Assembly (NCBI GenBank): GCA_032988165.1
Contig: JANTQF010000015.1
Location: 1-64,000 of the forward strand
DNA from: Emmonsiellopsis sp. PD_33
Taxonomy: Eukaryota; Ascomycota; Eurotiomycetes; Onygenales; Ajellomycetaceae
DNA: 64,000 nucleotides
Direction: 5' to 3'
Below the pieces are notes generated by a model. That model did not search any database. It had not been told where the DNA came from and was given only the letters and a program-made list of their open reading frames with translations. The position numbers were made by a program, and so were the translations under genes. Of this stretch, positions 23,890-35,900 are shown one piece after another (the first letter of the stretch is position 1; each line of letters opens with the position of its first letter).

Positions 23890-25149
23890 ATGACCCTCTC
23901 CGACTCTCCCATACCCGGCGCCTTCATCCTCGACGCCCCCATCCCGCCCAAGCTCGACCTAGCCGGCGCCAGGTCGCAGTTCTACCGGTCTCCGCAAACG
24001 CCCTCAGCCGCCTCATCGCTGTGTCGCTCCGTCGGGTCCGAGCAGGGGAGTCGCAAACGCGCCAGATATGGATATGGAGACGGCGCTAATGATGCACGAG
24101 GGCATCTTGATGATCGGGCCTCTGCCTGGGGGGAACAGTCGGCTTCGCTGTCGCGGATAGCCAGTCCCGCGCCGCTGGTCAACACGGACTATCGCTTCGC
24201 GGGCGGTGTTGATACGCCGTCTGCACCCTTTGAGAAGCACGCGGATGACGGGAATGGACCGGAGCTGGATTATAGACCGAGTCGGTATCGGGATTCTATG
24301 CATACACCTGTGGATACGCCGTTGTCGAGGGCTTCTGTGGCTAATGAGGGAAATACAAGGAAACGGAATAGGAGGGATTCGATACGGCAGGATGATGCTG
24401 TTGGTAGCAGTTCACCGGGTGGATGGGGCTCGACGGTCGTGAAGATTGTTGGCGGCGTTGCTGTCAAGGTATGGGACTTTTGCTGGTCAGGCCCATTTCG
24501 CGGGTTCTACGCTGGAGGGGGGAAGGGATATGAAATGACGTCCGAACAACAGCCGCAACCACCGGCCTTGGAGCCGGGTGTGTGGCAGAACGGAGCTGAG
24601 AAGGACGATGTGTTTTCTATTGATAGAAGGGACGAAAGGGCGGTTCCCGGCCAGTTTCCCATCGAACGGAACAAGCCATCCCGCAGAGACCCCGATGAAT
24701 TGCAGGGCAATTGGGTCTTGGTGAAACCTGACACAGGTCTGAGAGATGATACCCCTTCGCACCCAGCCCGCAAAATCCCGAGGAAAAGCAATGCGATGCA
24801 CCCACCAACGCCACGGAGGATTGCCGCTGGGAGACTAGGACTGGGAAGGAGACAGAGCTTAACTCCCGCAGCACGGCCCTCATCGTCATCCTCTCACCAC
24901 CACCACTTCAGCCCCAAGCACGCATCCTACGATCCCGCGCGGGCAGGTAGTCCGACTAAAATGGGGACTTCTCCGGCTTCGCTTGAAGCGCAACGATTTG
25001 CAGCGCAAGCTAGGCGGCGCGAACGCGAGGAGGATGCAAGTATTCGTCGACTAAATCAGCAGCTGAAGGCGATGATCAAGGAAGGAAAGGAGGCGCTGGG
25101 GACGACGATCGAGATTGAGGATGGGATGGATACAGAGGAGTGGGATTGA
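23890..25149 (+). CDS. Uncharacterised fungal protein, probably nuclear
   Basis: This is an intronless frame of 419 residues whose family I do not recognise. Its base composition and codon use match neighbouring real genes, and it starts in a CA-rich leader typical of fungal promoters. The N-terminus has a short hydrophobic/Pro motif, IPGAFILDAPIPPKLDL. Basic clusters are scattered through the protein (KRARY, RKRNRR, RKIPRKS), resembling nuclear localisation signals. The central segment, about residues 178-212, is rich in Gly and Trp (TVVKIVGGVAVKVWDF, GPFRGFYAGGGKGYEM) and looks like the conserved core. Near the end is a coiled-coil-like stretch, RRLNQQLKAMIKEGKEAL, before an acidic finish. 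A His run (HHHHH) lies near residue 340. Function unknown. Confidence 0.75.
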   Translation: MTLSDSPIPGAFILDAPIPPKLDLAGARSQFYRSPQTPSAASSLCRSVGSEQGSRKRARYGYGDGANDARGHLDDRASAWGEQSASLSRIASPAPLVNTDYRFAGGVDTPSAPFEKHADDGNGPELDYRPSRYRDSMHTPVDTPLSRASVANEGNTRKRNRRDSIRQDDAVGSSSPGGWGSTVVKIVGGVAVKVWDFCWSGPFRGFYAGGGKGYEMTSEQQPQPPALEPGVWQNGAEKDDVFSIDRRDERAVPGQFPIERNKPSRRDPDELQGNWVLVKPDTGLRDDTPSHPARKIPRKSNAMHPPTPRRIAAGRLGLGRRQSLTPAARPSSSSSHHHHFSPKHASYDPARAGSPTKMGTSPASLEAQRFAAQARRREREEDASIRRLNQQLKAMIKEGKEALGTTIEIEDGMDTEEWD

Positions 25150-25974
25150 TTGACCTGGATGTGCTTTTGGATTTTCTCTTTACAGCGAGCGGTATGCGAT
25201 TGTCTCGTTTTGGCCTTGAGGTGTGTCTTGTGTTTCTTCCTCTCGTTTTGCTTATGATTTTAATGATACCACCCGCCCATGCGTCGATGTCTCGTTTTCT
25301 ATTCTTACGACATTGTTTTTTTTTTTTTTTTTTCGCAGCGTTTGTTATAACCTGGCCCTGCCTACTCACCTATAACCCTTCTCCACCACTGTCTTATCAC
25401 CACCCATAGTTACTAGTACTACTCGACGTTGATGACGCTCGCTACATAGTTCAGCTGCTGGCAAGTTAGTTATTTTGCTTTCTGAATGAATGCACTACTT
25501 TCTGCTGCTTAGGTTGACTTTCCTGGAATGCAAGTAGCAATGCAAATGCATATCCAATCTGCCATATCCTCTACTCCTCCATTCTCCGCCTCTCCATATC
25601 TATCTATCCATATTTTTTATCAACTACGGGTTCAGATGACTAGTTAAGCCGTCCCCGCAAACTCTAGCTTAGACCTGCGGCTCAACAACATCCTCATCCC
25701 CTGGTCCATGGCGCATTGAACGGGTTAATCCATGGGAATGCGTCGGCTGGTCAACCTTATCTTGATTCCAGAAACTATGTAGCAATGGTGTAGGCAAATG
25801 GAATGATTTGTCCCTCCCTCCCGCTTTCTTCGCCTTTCTCTCGCCCAACAAACAAAACAAAACAAAAGGATCCAAGATAGATGATGGAGACGCGGGAAAT
25901 GGACGATGATGATGATGCTGTTCCTGTTCTTGTCCTTGTCTTTGTCTTCGACATCATAATATCCTCATACCCTT
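25150..25974. other. Intergenic region
   Basis: 825 bp without a gene. It contains an 18-base T run near 25,316-25,333, CT-rich tracts and several TAGTTA words. It presumably holds a 3' UTR and the promoter of the Zn2Cys6 locus. Confidence 0.55.
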
Positions 25975-26907
25975 ATGGAGAACCAGACGGCTCTTGCGAA
26001 TAGGCCCGTTGAACGCGAAGGCCAGGCGGGCGACAATGGGGATAACAGCTCGGAGGAGACAGCTGTGTTGGTGTGGAGAAAGTTTAGGGTGTGTGATCGG
26101 TGTTATTTTATGAAGGTTCGATTATTTCCCAGGCAATTGGGCTGGCGCGGTGTATTCACTGACGACGTCTAGATCCGCTGTGACGCGGTCCTCCCGACGG
26201 TGCGTATTGCCAGTGATACCTAGTATCCTCCAGGCCCTGTCTGGTTCAGGGGCTTATATATATGCTGCGATATACAATGTAGAAAGTGCAGAACTGCCAA
26301 ACACCCGTGCACGAGATCACCAAGGCCTAATAAGTCCTATGAGACGAAGAGCATGAAATTATCTAGTTATCCACTGAGTGAGTCAATGGTCTGGTAGTTA
26401 GGTTAGAGCTGACCCGCTAACAAGTTATATAAAAATATACAGAATCCCTCAAGGAACGCCTACGGCAAGTGGAAGCGGAGGCGCGTAAATTGAGAGATTC
26501 AAACGAGGCGAAAGATAAGCGCATAATGGAACTTGAGTCGAAAGTTAGGGACTCGAGCCCGTTTGCCCTTGTCCAATTCCCTTCATCTAGCCCCGCATAG
26601 CTACCCTTATCCTTCACATCCACAGCATGGACATAGCCTTACCCACCCGGTCTCCGCGGTCCGGGATGATCCGGTCCTCAGCCCTGGCTTGATGATCCGG
26701 GTTTCGTCGCCCGGCGATACTAATACTAATATTGATAGTGGTGGGGGTGGGGGTGGGAATGCGTTGGTCAGGATGTAGGATCTGGGGATAGCCTCGCCGG
26801 TTGCTGGGAGTGGTGAAGGGGCTGGGGCTGCGGCGGTGGATGGTGATGGTGATGGTGATGGTGATGGTGGCAGGAAGCGGGCGATGATTGATATTGTTTT
26901 TTTCTGA
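25975..26907 (+). pseudogene. Zn2Cys6 (fungal binuclear cluster) regulator, apparently decayed
   Basis: Exons can be threaded as 25975-26115, 26173-26199, 26278-26377, 26443-26543 and 26626 onward. Together they give a textbook zinc cluster with spacing CX2CX6CX6CX2CX6C (CDRCYFMK, IRCDAVLPT, CRKCRTAKHPC) and a heptad-rich coiled coil (SLKERLRQVEAEARKLRD). Two lesions argue for loss. The base pair before exon 3 (26276-26277) is AA where an AG acceptor is needed. A TAG at 26776-26778 interrupts a frame that continues for 42 more codons of GD-repeat and GRKRAMIDIVFF. Both can be single G-to-A or C-to-T changes. No fungal transcription-factor middle domain follows, so the protein was short or is truncated. 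A functional gene with a non-canonical acceptor remains possible. Confidence 0.6.
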
Positions 26908-27561
26908 TTTGGGTGTTTGTATAGTATAGTATAGGGAGTGGTTCGGGTTACTTTCAGTTCCTTTACTTATAGTTATTGTTTTTATTGTTCTTCTTATTAT
27001 TTTTCTCTTGGTTATGGTAGGTGCGGACTACTCTGTACATAAGTCACTCTCTTAAACGTATACTACTATGATACCCCTTCATAGTTTAGTACTAGGTCTG
27101 GGAGTCCTTCCCCCTTTTTTTTTCTTTAATTATTCAATACAGAGGCTAAATATGCCTCTAAATTGCTAGCCACTTAGATATCCTGCCGTTCCTCCAACTT
27201 TTTTTTTCTACAAAAAAAAAAGGGGGGGGGGGGGGGGGAGTTTCCCTGCCTACCTTAATAAATAATTGTTGCAAGCCAGCTTTGTTTATCATATTTCATA
27301 CTATTGTCATTTGACTTCTTCGTATGCTGGGTTTGAATTTTAGCCCCGTGAGTAATGAATGACTGCATTGGATAAATGATTATATTTGTAATTGGTTATA
27401 TAGCTATTTAGTTATAGAGGTAGGTCCTCCATCCCCTATTTTATTATTAACCCCCGACCAACCAATAACATTTATCAGACAGACACATTCCCCCCTTACC
27501 TCATCCATCCCCTATCCCTCAAACACACAAAGGCTCCCGCATTTATCCATCCCTACCCAAT
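26908..27561. other. Intergenic region with A10-G17 tract
   Basis: 654 bp between the Zn2Cys6 remnant and the 3' end of the permease. The notable item is a homopolymer junction, A10 then G17, at 27,212-27,238. No gene is seen. Confidence 0.6.
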
Positions 27562-29561
27562 TCAATACCCATAATAATTCACCGTCTCCGCCCCCGCCTC
27601 AGCCCTCAACTTCTCATTCTCCTTCTTGAGAATCACCCGCATCCACCACGCACACGCAATCGCGCCCAGCGCGAAACCAGCCGAACATCCAAAGCCGATC
27701 CCGTACCGCGGCTCGTCGTAGTCCGGCCACACGTACGCGCCGTAGATGTACCCGATCTGCCCGCCGACGTTGGTCATTGCTAGGACGACCTGGATCATTC
27801 GTGTTAGTGTCTTATATATATATATATAATATAGGTATAGGTAGGTAGTGTAGATTTGGTGGAAAACTTACAGCCCTCTTTTCCCTCGTCTGCGACAGCG
27901 TCGATGACGCCCAGCCGATAATCACCGAATTGACCGAGTACGCGCCGACGGGGAAGATGAAGCAGGCAATGTAGCGCCCGGCAGTGTTTAGCGTGCACGC
28001 GGCGATCACGAAGCCGACCAGCGCGGTGCCTAGGCCGGCGGTGATGTGCCAGGTGCGCTCGTGGTATTTGCCGGAGCTCCAGCCCATGCCGATGCCGGCG
28101 GCGGCGGCGAAGATGAAGGGGGGACAGGTGAGGAGGAGGGTGTCGGTTTTGTCGAAGCCGAGGGTTTTGACGACGCTGTTTTTGTTTTTTTTTCTTGTGG
28201 TTAGGATGGGATGATGATTGGGGTGGGAGGGTGGGGGGTGGGGGCGTACGTTGGGAAAAAGGAATTAAAGCAGCAGGCAGATAGATGGAAATTCTGCATC
28301 AGGCAGAAAATCCACGTCCGCTTGTCCTTGCATGCCTGCTTCAAGCCCTCCATTACAGATGCCTGCTCGCCAATGTCGCCCATCTTGTCCCGTTCGATTC
28401 TGGCATGGGCGAGCTCCCGCTCGCTCTGGCTGAGCCAGCGGGTTGTACTTGGGGTGTCTGGGAGCAGCCAGAATCCGGCAATTGCTACTGCGGCGGTGAT
28501 GGAGCCTTCGATGATGAACAGCCTGATAGGAGGGGGGCGTGTTAGCTGATTTACATGGTCCGACTACTGTTATAGTCTTTGGCGGGTAGGAGACATACCA
28601 TCTCCATCCGGAAATGTTTCTCGCGTCATCCAAGCCGGAGAATACGCCGGCAGCAATTAGGCCAGCAAAGCCAGTGGCGAGGATTTGGGCGCAATATAGA
28701 ACGGCAATTCGAGATGCGACCTCTGTTTTGAGCGTGTCAGGGGGCCATGGGTTATTTATACGGATGTTGCTTGGCATCAAGGATGGGAAAGCTTGTCCGT
28801 ACCTTTCCGTGTGTAAAAGATGGATAGAACGTAAGTGGCTCCGGGGTAGAACTGCGTTGAATATTAGATGCTGTGGATAGAGAAGGAGTGGGATTCCTCA
28901 TACAGGAGCCTCTGTTATCCCAAGCAAGAATCGGCACACTACCATGCCGGAATAAGACTGGACTAATGCGGTGCAGGCTGTGAAGAGGTCAATAGGCGCT
29001 CCAATTTGTATTTTCTAAAAGAAAAGGTAGTTATCAAAGCTCTCTAAGCCTAGACGGAACTGACCAGATACGATTGACCAGACTACCATCCACGCGCTCA
29101 TGTAGATACTCGGAGAAATTCGAGTAATCAACATATTACTCGGGATCTGCATCAAGACGTAACCCACGAAGAGGATGGAAATAGTGGTGTTGAACTGTGT
29201 TCCATGCATGCCCAGCTCCTTTTCGAGGTCGTCAAGCCGGGCCTGCGCGAGGGTATTGCGGTCAATGTAATTGAGGAAGTACATGACAACAATAATCGGC
29301 TGTAATCCCGAGCATCAGTCTTTAGTAATTTGATGAGAGGAAAAAGATAAAATGACCTACCATAATCCGATAATCCAGCTTTCGAACAAGCCGGATCTCG
29401 ACCGGATCAGTCTTTGCAATGGCACCGGCATAGTCACGATTCTCAGCCGTGGCCTTCTCGGCCATGGCCATGCTGTTCCCTACTTCTTCGACATTGCCGG
29501 CGCTCTTCTTGGTGTCTGGGGAGATATCTAGGCCCTTTTCCTCCTGCTTGATGTCGGCCAT
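27562..29561 (-). CDS. Major facilitator permease, DAL5/allantoate-type anion:cation symporter
   Basis: Eight exons on the minus strand join without frame breaks into 495 residues: 29561-29361, 29299-29065, 28977-28904, 28851-28803, 28722-28599, 28522-28250, 28175-27872 and 27789-27562. The family imports organic anions (allantoate, nicotinate, pantothenate, tartrate and similar) across the plasma membrane. The substrate cannot be read from sequence. Signature segments: MYFLNYIDRNTLAQARLDDL after the acidic cytosolic N-terminus; FVGYVLMQIPSNMLITR; VCRFLLGITEAPFYPG, the family's loop 4 hallmark; a central cytosolic loop rich in E/R/K; then WHITAGLGTALVGFVIAACT and GWASSTLSQTREKRAV. The protein ends without the long tail of some homologues. 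The promoter is shared divergently with the acyl-CoA synthetase. All donors are GT and all acceptors AG, so I consider it intact. Confidence 0.9.
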
Positions 29562-30235
29562 AGCTCAAGCTGTGGATGGGAAAATGCGGACTGGCTGTGA
29601 GAGGTTGAAAAGAGCCAAACAACCAGCTCGAAGAACCAGAAGAGGACCAGACCAGGGGGATACTGGGCGTCTGGGAGGATTTAAGAGAAAACCGACAGCC
29701 ACAACATTGCTTTTGTTGTGTTCATCCATTTCTTAGCACTGTGAGTAGCCGTTTACCCCGCGTGCTAATGCCATGGTCTCTGTGCGATTTGCCTGCAAGC
29801 CGTGCAAGGATCTCGGCGGTGAGTGAGTAACATTGCGGAGAGCTTGAGCTGGATACGCACCGAGCTGGAGACCGGCAACATGCTGGTTTGTGATCAGCAA
29901 ACACTCCTTGAAGCTGTCAGGGTTCTCCTCCCGCTGTGAGTGGTGGTTCTTGACACTCGGCGTTGATAGCGTTGTCGCTCATCCCCAACCTAAACTGCTT
30001 CAAGTTGGTATTTACCTAACCAGACTGTGAGAAATTAGAATCCAAGGAACATTGCTCCGAATTCTGCTAATGATGTGCATGGACAGACGGGATTCACCTC
30101 CACTCCCAGGTTGGATGCAACATCGCTGCCCGGTTTACGTCAATCTCGGTGGCACAACGACCGCTCTTCTCTCAACTCGACTGCTAGACTGACTGTGCGA
30201 AAGAAGGGAGAAGGGCAGACTGTAGATAGTTAATC
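29562..30235. promoter_or_regulatory. Divergent promoter region, permease / acyl-CoA synthetase
   Basis: 674 bp between two outward-facing starts. It contains no other gene. Co-regulation of transporter and synthetase is possible but not shown by any motif I can name. Confidence 0.5.
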
Positions 30236-32078
30236 ATGTCTTTGGTCACTCCCTCGAGAGACCGCCCGCAGAACTGGGCGCTGGTTTCTGTGTGCACTGT
30301 GGCGGCTGTTTCGATTCCTTATTTCGCCTTTCAATTCATTCGACATCGACAGCAGCAATCGAAGAAGCGCGATCTGGCGTCTCTACCGTCGCTCCCGCTC
30401 TTGCTGGCGGCCAAAAAGCATGCCTCCAAGGACGCCGGGAAGATCGCAATTATCGACCAGACCAAGGGCCAGCGCTTCACCTACGCCCAACTGCTGGCCG
30501 ATGTGTCTGTTTTGAAGAAGCAGATCCTGGAGACGCTGAAGCTTACTTCGCCGGGCGATTTGAATGAGCGAAGGATCGCGTTTCTAGCCCCGGCTGGATA
30601 TGACTATGTCGTGTGCCAATGGGCGGTATGGGCTGCAGGTGGCGTCTGCGTTCCGTTGTGTATGTAGGAATTATGTCTTTGGTGCATTCAATTGCTGATG
30701 GCTATAGGCACGACCCATCCTGTGAAGGAGCTCGTATATACTATTTCCGACTCCGACCCTTCGTTGATTATCCTCCACCCGTCATTCACGCAGCTGAAAG
30801 GCCCTCTGCAAGATGCGCGCCCACAGGTACCGTTTTTCGATCTCTCCCCGTTCATCGAGAACAAAACTACAGTTTCACTACCTCCATTCCATGCATCCCT
30901 CTCGATGACCAGGCGGGCCCTGATGATCTACACCTCGGGGACGACTTCAAACCCCAAAGGCTGCGTTACGACACACAAGAACATAACCTTCCAATCTGAC
31001 TGCCTGGTCAAAGCATGGAAATACGACTCTTCAGACCACCTTATCCACGTTCTTCCCCTCCACCATGTCCACGGGATTATCAACGGCCTTTGTGCCAGTC
31101 TCCTCAGCGGCGTCACGGTAGAAATGCATCCTAAATTCGACCCGGCTGTTGTGTGGAAGAGATGGTGCGACAAAGGCTCGTCGACAATGTTCATGGCTGT
31201 TCCGACTGTGTACTCGAGATTGGTCGACTATTTCGATGCCAATATTCGGTCGACCGATCTGGAGCAAGATGCGCGTCAAGGCGCCAATAATTTGCGATTG
31301 GTCGTCAGTGGTTCTGCCGCATTGCCCTCGCCAATTCGGAACAGATTTGCTGAGATCACCGGGCAAACCCTACTTGAGAGATACGGCATGACAGAAATTG
31401 GCATGGGCATTAGCTGTGGCTTGGAAACCGCAAAGAGAATCGACGGCAGCGTTGGCTGGCCGTTGCCTGGTGTCCAGGTTCGGTTAACGAATAAGGAAAC
31501 CGGCGAGGTAGTTGGCACTGGTGCTGGAGACGATGAGGAGGGTATGATTGAAGTGAAGGGTGATAATGTATTCTTGGAATACTGGAGACGGCCTGAAGCT
31601 ACTACGAAGGAATTTACGCCAGACGGATGGTTCAAGACCGGTGACGTTGCTAAACGAGATGAGAACGGTGCCTACTTTATCCAGGGTCGCGCATCGGTTG
31701 ATCTGATAAAGTCGGGTGGATACAAGATTTCCGCGCTGGAGGTGGAGAGGAAAATGTTGGCTCTGGATTCGATCCAGGAGGTTGCCGTTGTGGGCCTTGC
31801 TGATGAAGAATGGGGACAGCGCGTGGCTGCCGTGGTGAAGCAGAGGCCTGGGGTGAGTTTTTCTATTCGTCTCTGTATAGTAGTAGATTTTGTTGCTGAC
31901 TTGACAATTACAGACTCCCACGCTGGAACTCACGCCGCTGCGCACCCAGTTGAAAGAGGAGATGGCGCATTACAAGATTCCAACCATTCTTAAGCTCGTT
32001 GATCACATCGAAAGGAACGCAATGGGGAAGGTGAACAAGAAGGATCTCATCAAGAAGTACTGGCCGGACAAAGCGTGA
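30236..32078 (+). CDS. Acyl-CoA synthetase, ACSF3/malonyl-CoA synthetase-like
   Basis: Three exons (30236-30659, 30708-31852, 31914-32078) give 577 residues of the ANL adenylating superfamily. The enzymes activate a carboxylate with ATP and transfer it to CoA. ACSF3-type members act on malonate or methylmalonate, but the substrate here is only inferred from overall resemblance. The N-terminus has a hydrophobic segment, about residues 14-37 (WALVSVCTVAAVSIPYFAF), followed by basic residues, so it may be membrane-anchored or organelle-targeted. Core motifs: IYTSGTTSNPKGCV (A3 phosphate loop), LPLHHVHGI, LLERYGMTEIGMG (A5), DGWFKTGDVAK (A7), KSGGYKISALEVE (A8/hinge) and the catalytic Lys context NAMGKVNKKDL (A10). 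Introns of 48 and 61 bp are canonical. Intact. Confidence 0.9.
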
Positions 32079-32535
32079 TTAGTACTATGAATAGAAAGGC
32101 GGGCTCTTTTCATTTTCACTTTTGTTTCTCGCCTTCCGCCTGTGGTATTTTGTTCTTCTCTAGAGATAGATTCTTCAAGAGACATAGTATTGTGAATAGC
32201 ATCATCATTGAACTCCTGAAACTGCTCTCCCGTTCTGCCGGCCTTGGCATTACCGGTAGTCGGTGTATTGGCGTGTTTGCCGTGTTTGCTCTCGCCTTTC
32301 GGCTATTCGCAACCTCCAACCCCGAAAACCGTTCAACCGAGACTGTTATCAACATTATTAGCCGCAGAGGGGAAAGGGAACGCAACCCCGCGAGACGAAT
32401 TTCTACTGTTACCTTTGCGACTTGAAGACTGCGTTAGAGCGAGCATGTGAAAATCGAATCGTCAACCACGGAGCCGTGTTTTTAGTCCCCACCATCTCGT
32501 CCGTATCCCCGTTGATACACTCGCAAGAAGAAGAC
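32079..32535. other. Intergenic region up to the copia insertion
   Basis: 457 bp of GC-normal sequence following the synthetase stop. No gene is seen. Sequence on either side of the element (…AAGACAAGGC / CGTCTGCC…) would have been contiguous before insertion. Confidence 0.6.
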
Positions 32536-32540
32536 AAGGC
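32536..32540. repeat. Target-site duplication (left) of the copia element
   Basis: AAGGC directly precedes the left LTR and is repeated at 38206-38210. Confidence 0.92.
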
Positions 32541-32717
32541 TGTCGGCGTTAAACATTGCATATAGAGGTAAAATCTCATACAAATTGAATGATATTGTAA
32601 AACTAATGGTGGTTCATAGGAACCCTAGCTATTTTGTATGAGGGAATGTGGGTGGCTGTGTAAACACTAATTCTAAGTGAGATTGCATGAATATGAGATA
32701 TCTCAGGATTCCCAACA
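32541..32717 (-). repeat. Copia 3' LTR (left copy)
   Basis: 177 bp. It differs from the right copy by eight substitutions, all transitions and no gaps. CpG survives only at its first eight bases (outer edge). Confidence 0.92.
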
Positions 32718-32730
32718 CACCCCCCCAGTG
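32718..32730 (-). other. Polypurine tract of the copia element
   Basis: On the minus strand this reads CACTGGGGGGGTG immediately before the 3' LTR, where plus-strand DNA priming would occur. Confidence 0.65.
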
Positions 32731-32989
32731 CACACTGCACTGTTTAACAAACATAATGAGGCCAGTCATACTACCTAAATAGGAAATAAAAATCAAAATA
32801 ATGTGGTAGTGCAGGTATTGAATATCCAGCCAGGTGAGTTCCTTATAGGAATCAAAAATCAATGAAAACATTAAAATCAATGAAAACATATGAAAATGAT
32901 GAAAATGAATGAATTAATCTTTTCCCCTCAGATCTTACTGCATATCAATGAGATTGGTAATATTAATAATACCAAGATGTTTAAGAAAG

Positions 32990-35900
32990 TTTTGATGTTT
33001 CTGCAGTGAGAAACCCTTCATCAGGCTGTCCACAGACATCTCCATCATAGGGACCCAGGTTATATTGATATTAGAGCTTTGAACTCACTTATGAAGCTAA
33101 CTATTATATATATTAATATGGTAAAGGTGCATATTAATCTGCAGATCACTCTTATTTAATAACCCTACTATTTGAGTATTATCACATTTAATAGAGATCT
33201 TATACTCAGAGTCAAATTGAATTTAAGTGAGAAATTACTCTCACTATATAACCTCTTATCTGGCATGTGATATAATGAGAAGTTCAGCCTCCATTATAGA
33301 GATAGTTACTATAGCCTGCTGAGCAGACTTCTAATTGACTGAGCTACCATACATTTTGAATAGATATCTGATTATAGATTGGTGGTCAGCATTATCTGCA
33401 AAGCTAGCATTGCTAGAGAATTCAATGACTTTAGGATTTATATTGGAATTTACTGGCTTAGTTGAATTCACAGATAAATTCATTGATTATTTGAGTTAAA
33501 ATCTATTATATCTACTGTCATATTAGATGACATAGTTCTGTATATCTTATAGATAAATGATGATGTGATTTATCTTAATAGAATGAATGTCTGATGGATT
33601 CTGCATGAAGAATGTGAGCTTTGATGCAGTATATATAATATCAGGTCTTATAATAATAGCTAGATAGATGTAAGATCCAACATGTTGCTGGTAATAATGG
33701 ATTTTTATGGGAATTAATTTAGCCTTGTAGGCCTCAAGTTTTGTGCCTGTAAGAGGTGCTCCATGAGTTTATAGAGACTACTCAAGGTGATATGTAGCTA
33801 TCAACTTATTAATATAGAAATTGAGATAGATTCAGAGCTTCAAATTCACTCTATTTTAAATGATATGAGTGTTTAAGAATCAACATAGTTTTCTTATATT
33901 ATAGATCTTATATGTGTTTATGAGTTCTTAAACTACCTGATTTCTCTCATCTTTATCATCCTTATCTAAAAGAGTAATAAAATTATCAATGTAGAAGAAA
34001 ATGATTATTCAATCATTTGAAAAGAGGCATCTATTATCAGATGAAGGGGTGAATTCTATATATAGCAGTGTTTTTATGATTTCATTCAATCAAAGCAGTG
34101 GTGAGCAATGTAATCTATATAGGCCTTTTTTCAATTTAAGTGAGATAAGAGATTATCTTAAGAAGGTAAGGCTAGAAAGTCTCTATCATCTGTCTGGCAG
34201 TTTATAATAGACTTCCTCATCTATATTGCTATTTATAAAGGTGTTTATACTGTCAAGCTACTTAATATTAAGGTTAAAAGCTGCTATTATTACTATTAAC
34301 ATGTGGTACATCCTGCCAGCAAGCATGTGAGCTCTCATATCCTTTTCACTGGGAGGTTGAAGGTTGCCTCAAATGCAGATACATACTTTAAACTTATTGA
34401 GAAATCTATTATCATTAAATTTATAGGTAAACACTCAGTGTAGAGGAATCACTAACATGTTTTTAAATGACCTAGGCACTATTTTGTATGTATCCTTCTG
34501 AGTAATTATCTCCTATTCCCAGATTGCAGTGTTAATGAAATCCTCACTATATTTATGCATTTTTAGCAAGTTTCAATAATTTAGTAGCAGAGGAAGTTTA
34601 TCTCTATGCAATCACACATTGCTCCCTTTCTATGACATGAGGTTTATAATTACACTAAATATTACACAAAACTGCTGAGTAGGGTCATTTTTTGTGCATT
34701 CAATTCTATTAAAGTATATAGTATGTCTAACTTATTTACTAGAGACTATATTTAATTCATTGAAGTCCATAGAGATCTCATGCACCCATGACACTCAATT
34801 TGGTTAATTAAAGAGATCTGGAGGTAAGATATTAGATAATTCAGATGATTGAAATTGCTCAGACACCTCCTCATATTTACTTAGCAAGGCCTGTAGTTTA
34901 CTCTACAGCTAGCCACTGAGATCATCAGATTCAATAACCTCTCTATTAATCTATTCATCCACCTGCTCACCCCTCTGAACCTACAGTTTTAATGTTGGTT
35001 CAGACATTAAAGGTTTATTTGTGTCTCTTTGACTGCTTTTATTACCAGATTCAGCCATTTTTTCTGTTTGTTCAACATCTTCAGGGCAGAAAATGTCTAT
35101 ATTGGCAGAATCCAGCATCTCATTTTATTTGTAGACCTCAGAGATCATTGATTTAATTATAGGTATTTACAACACCTCAGCAATCTCATCTGTAATGAAT
35201 TCTTACAGTAGCTCTTTAATATGAGGTTTCTGTAGGTCAAATTGAACTGATTCATCAAACACTACATCTCTAATTCTTATAATGTGTTGTAAGTATGGAA
35301 TCCAAATCCTTCAGATATTTATTAAATTATATTCAATGAGATAATCAACATGTACTCTAGATTCTAGCTTTAAAGCTCTCATATGATTGAGAACTTCATT
35401 CAGAATCTTTATATATGTATAACATCTATATATGCATAGATGAGCAAATGAAGACTTACTAGGGAGGTTGAGATGCTCCTATAGAGCTAGTAATGATGAC
35501 TTCCACCCTAATAGATGTGTAGGGGTTTGATTAATGAGATAGCCAGCTACCATATATATTTTGAGTGAGAGCTCTGAGGATAAGCATTCATCTATCTACA
35601 AGCATCTTACTTTTTCAATTAACAGTATGCCTGCATATTCAGCTGCACTATTCTGTTCATGCATATATTCTGATGAGAACTCTCTTGAGAGGCCTTCTTC
35701 TAGAATTTACTTACCTATCTCATTCAAATACATACTCATTTTATTATCAATATGTATAATCTTGACATCTATATTAAACTGACATTTAATTCATTTCACA
35801 ACTGCAGGGAGAGCTTTCTTGAGTTTGAACTTATAAACTGCATTTTATATAATCTGAAATCATAAGAAATCACATGTAAAATACATCATCTACCACTAAT

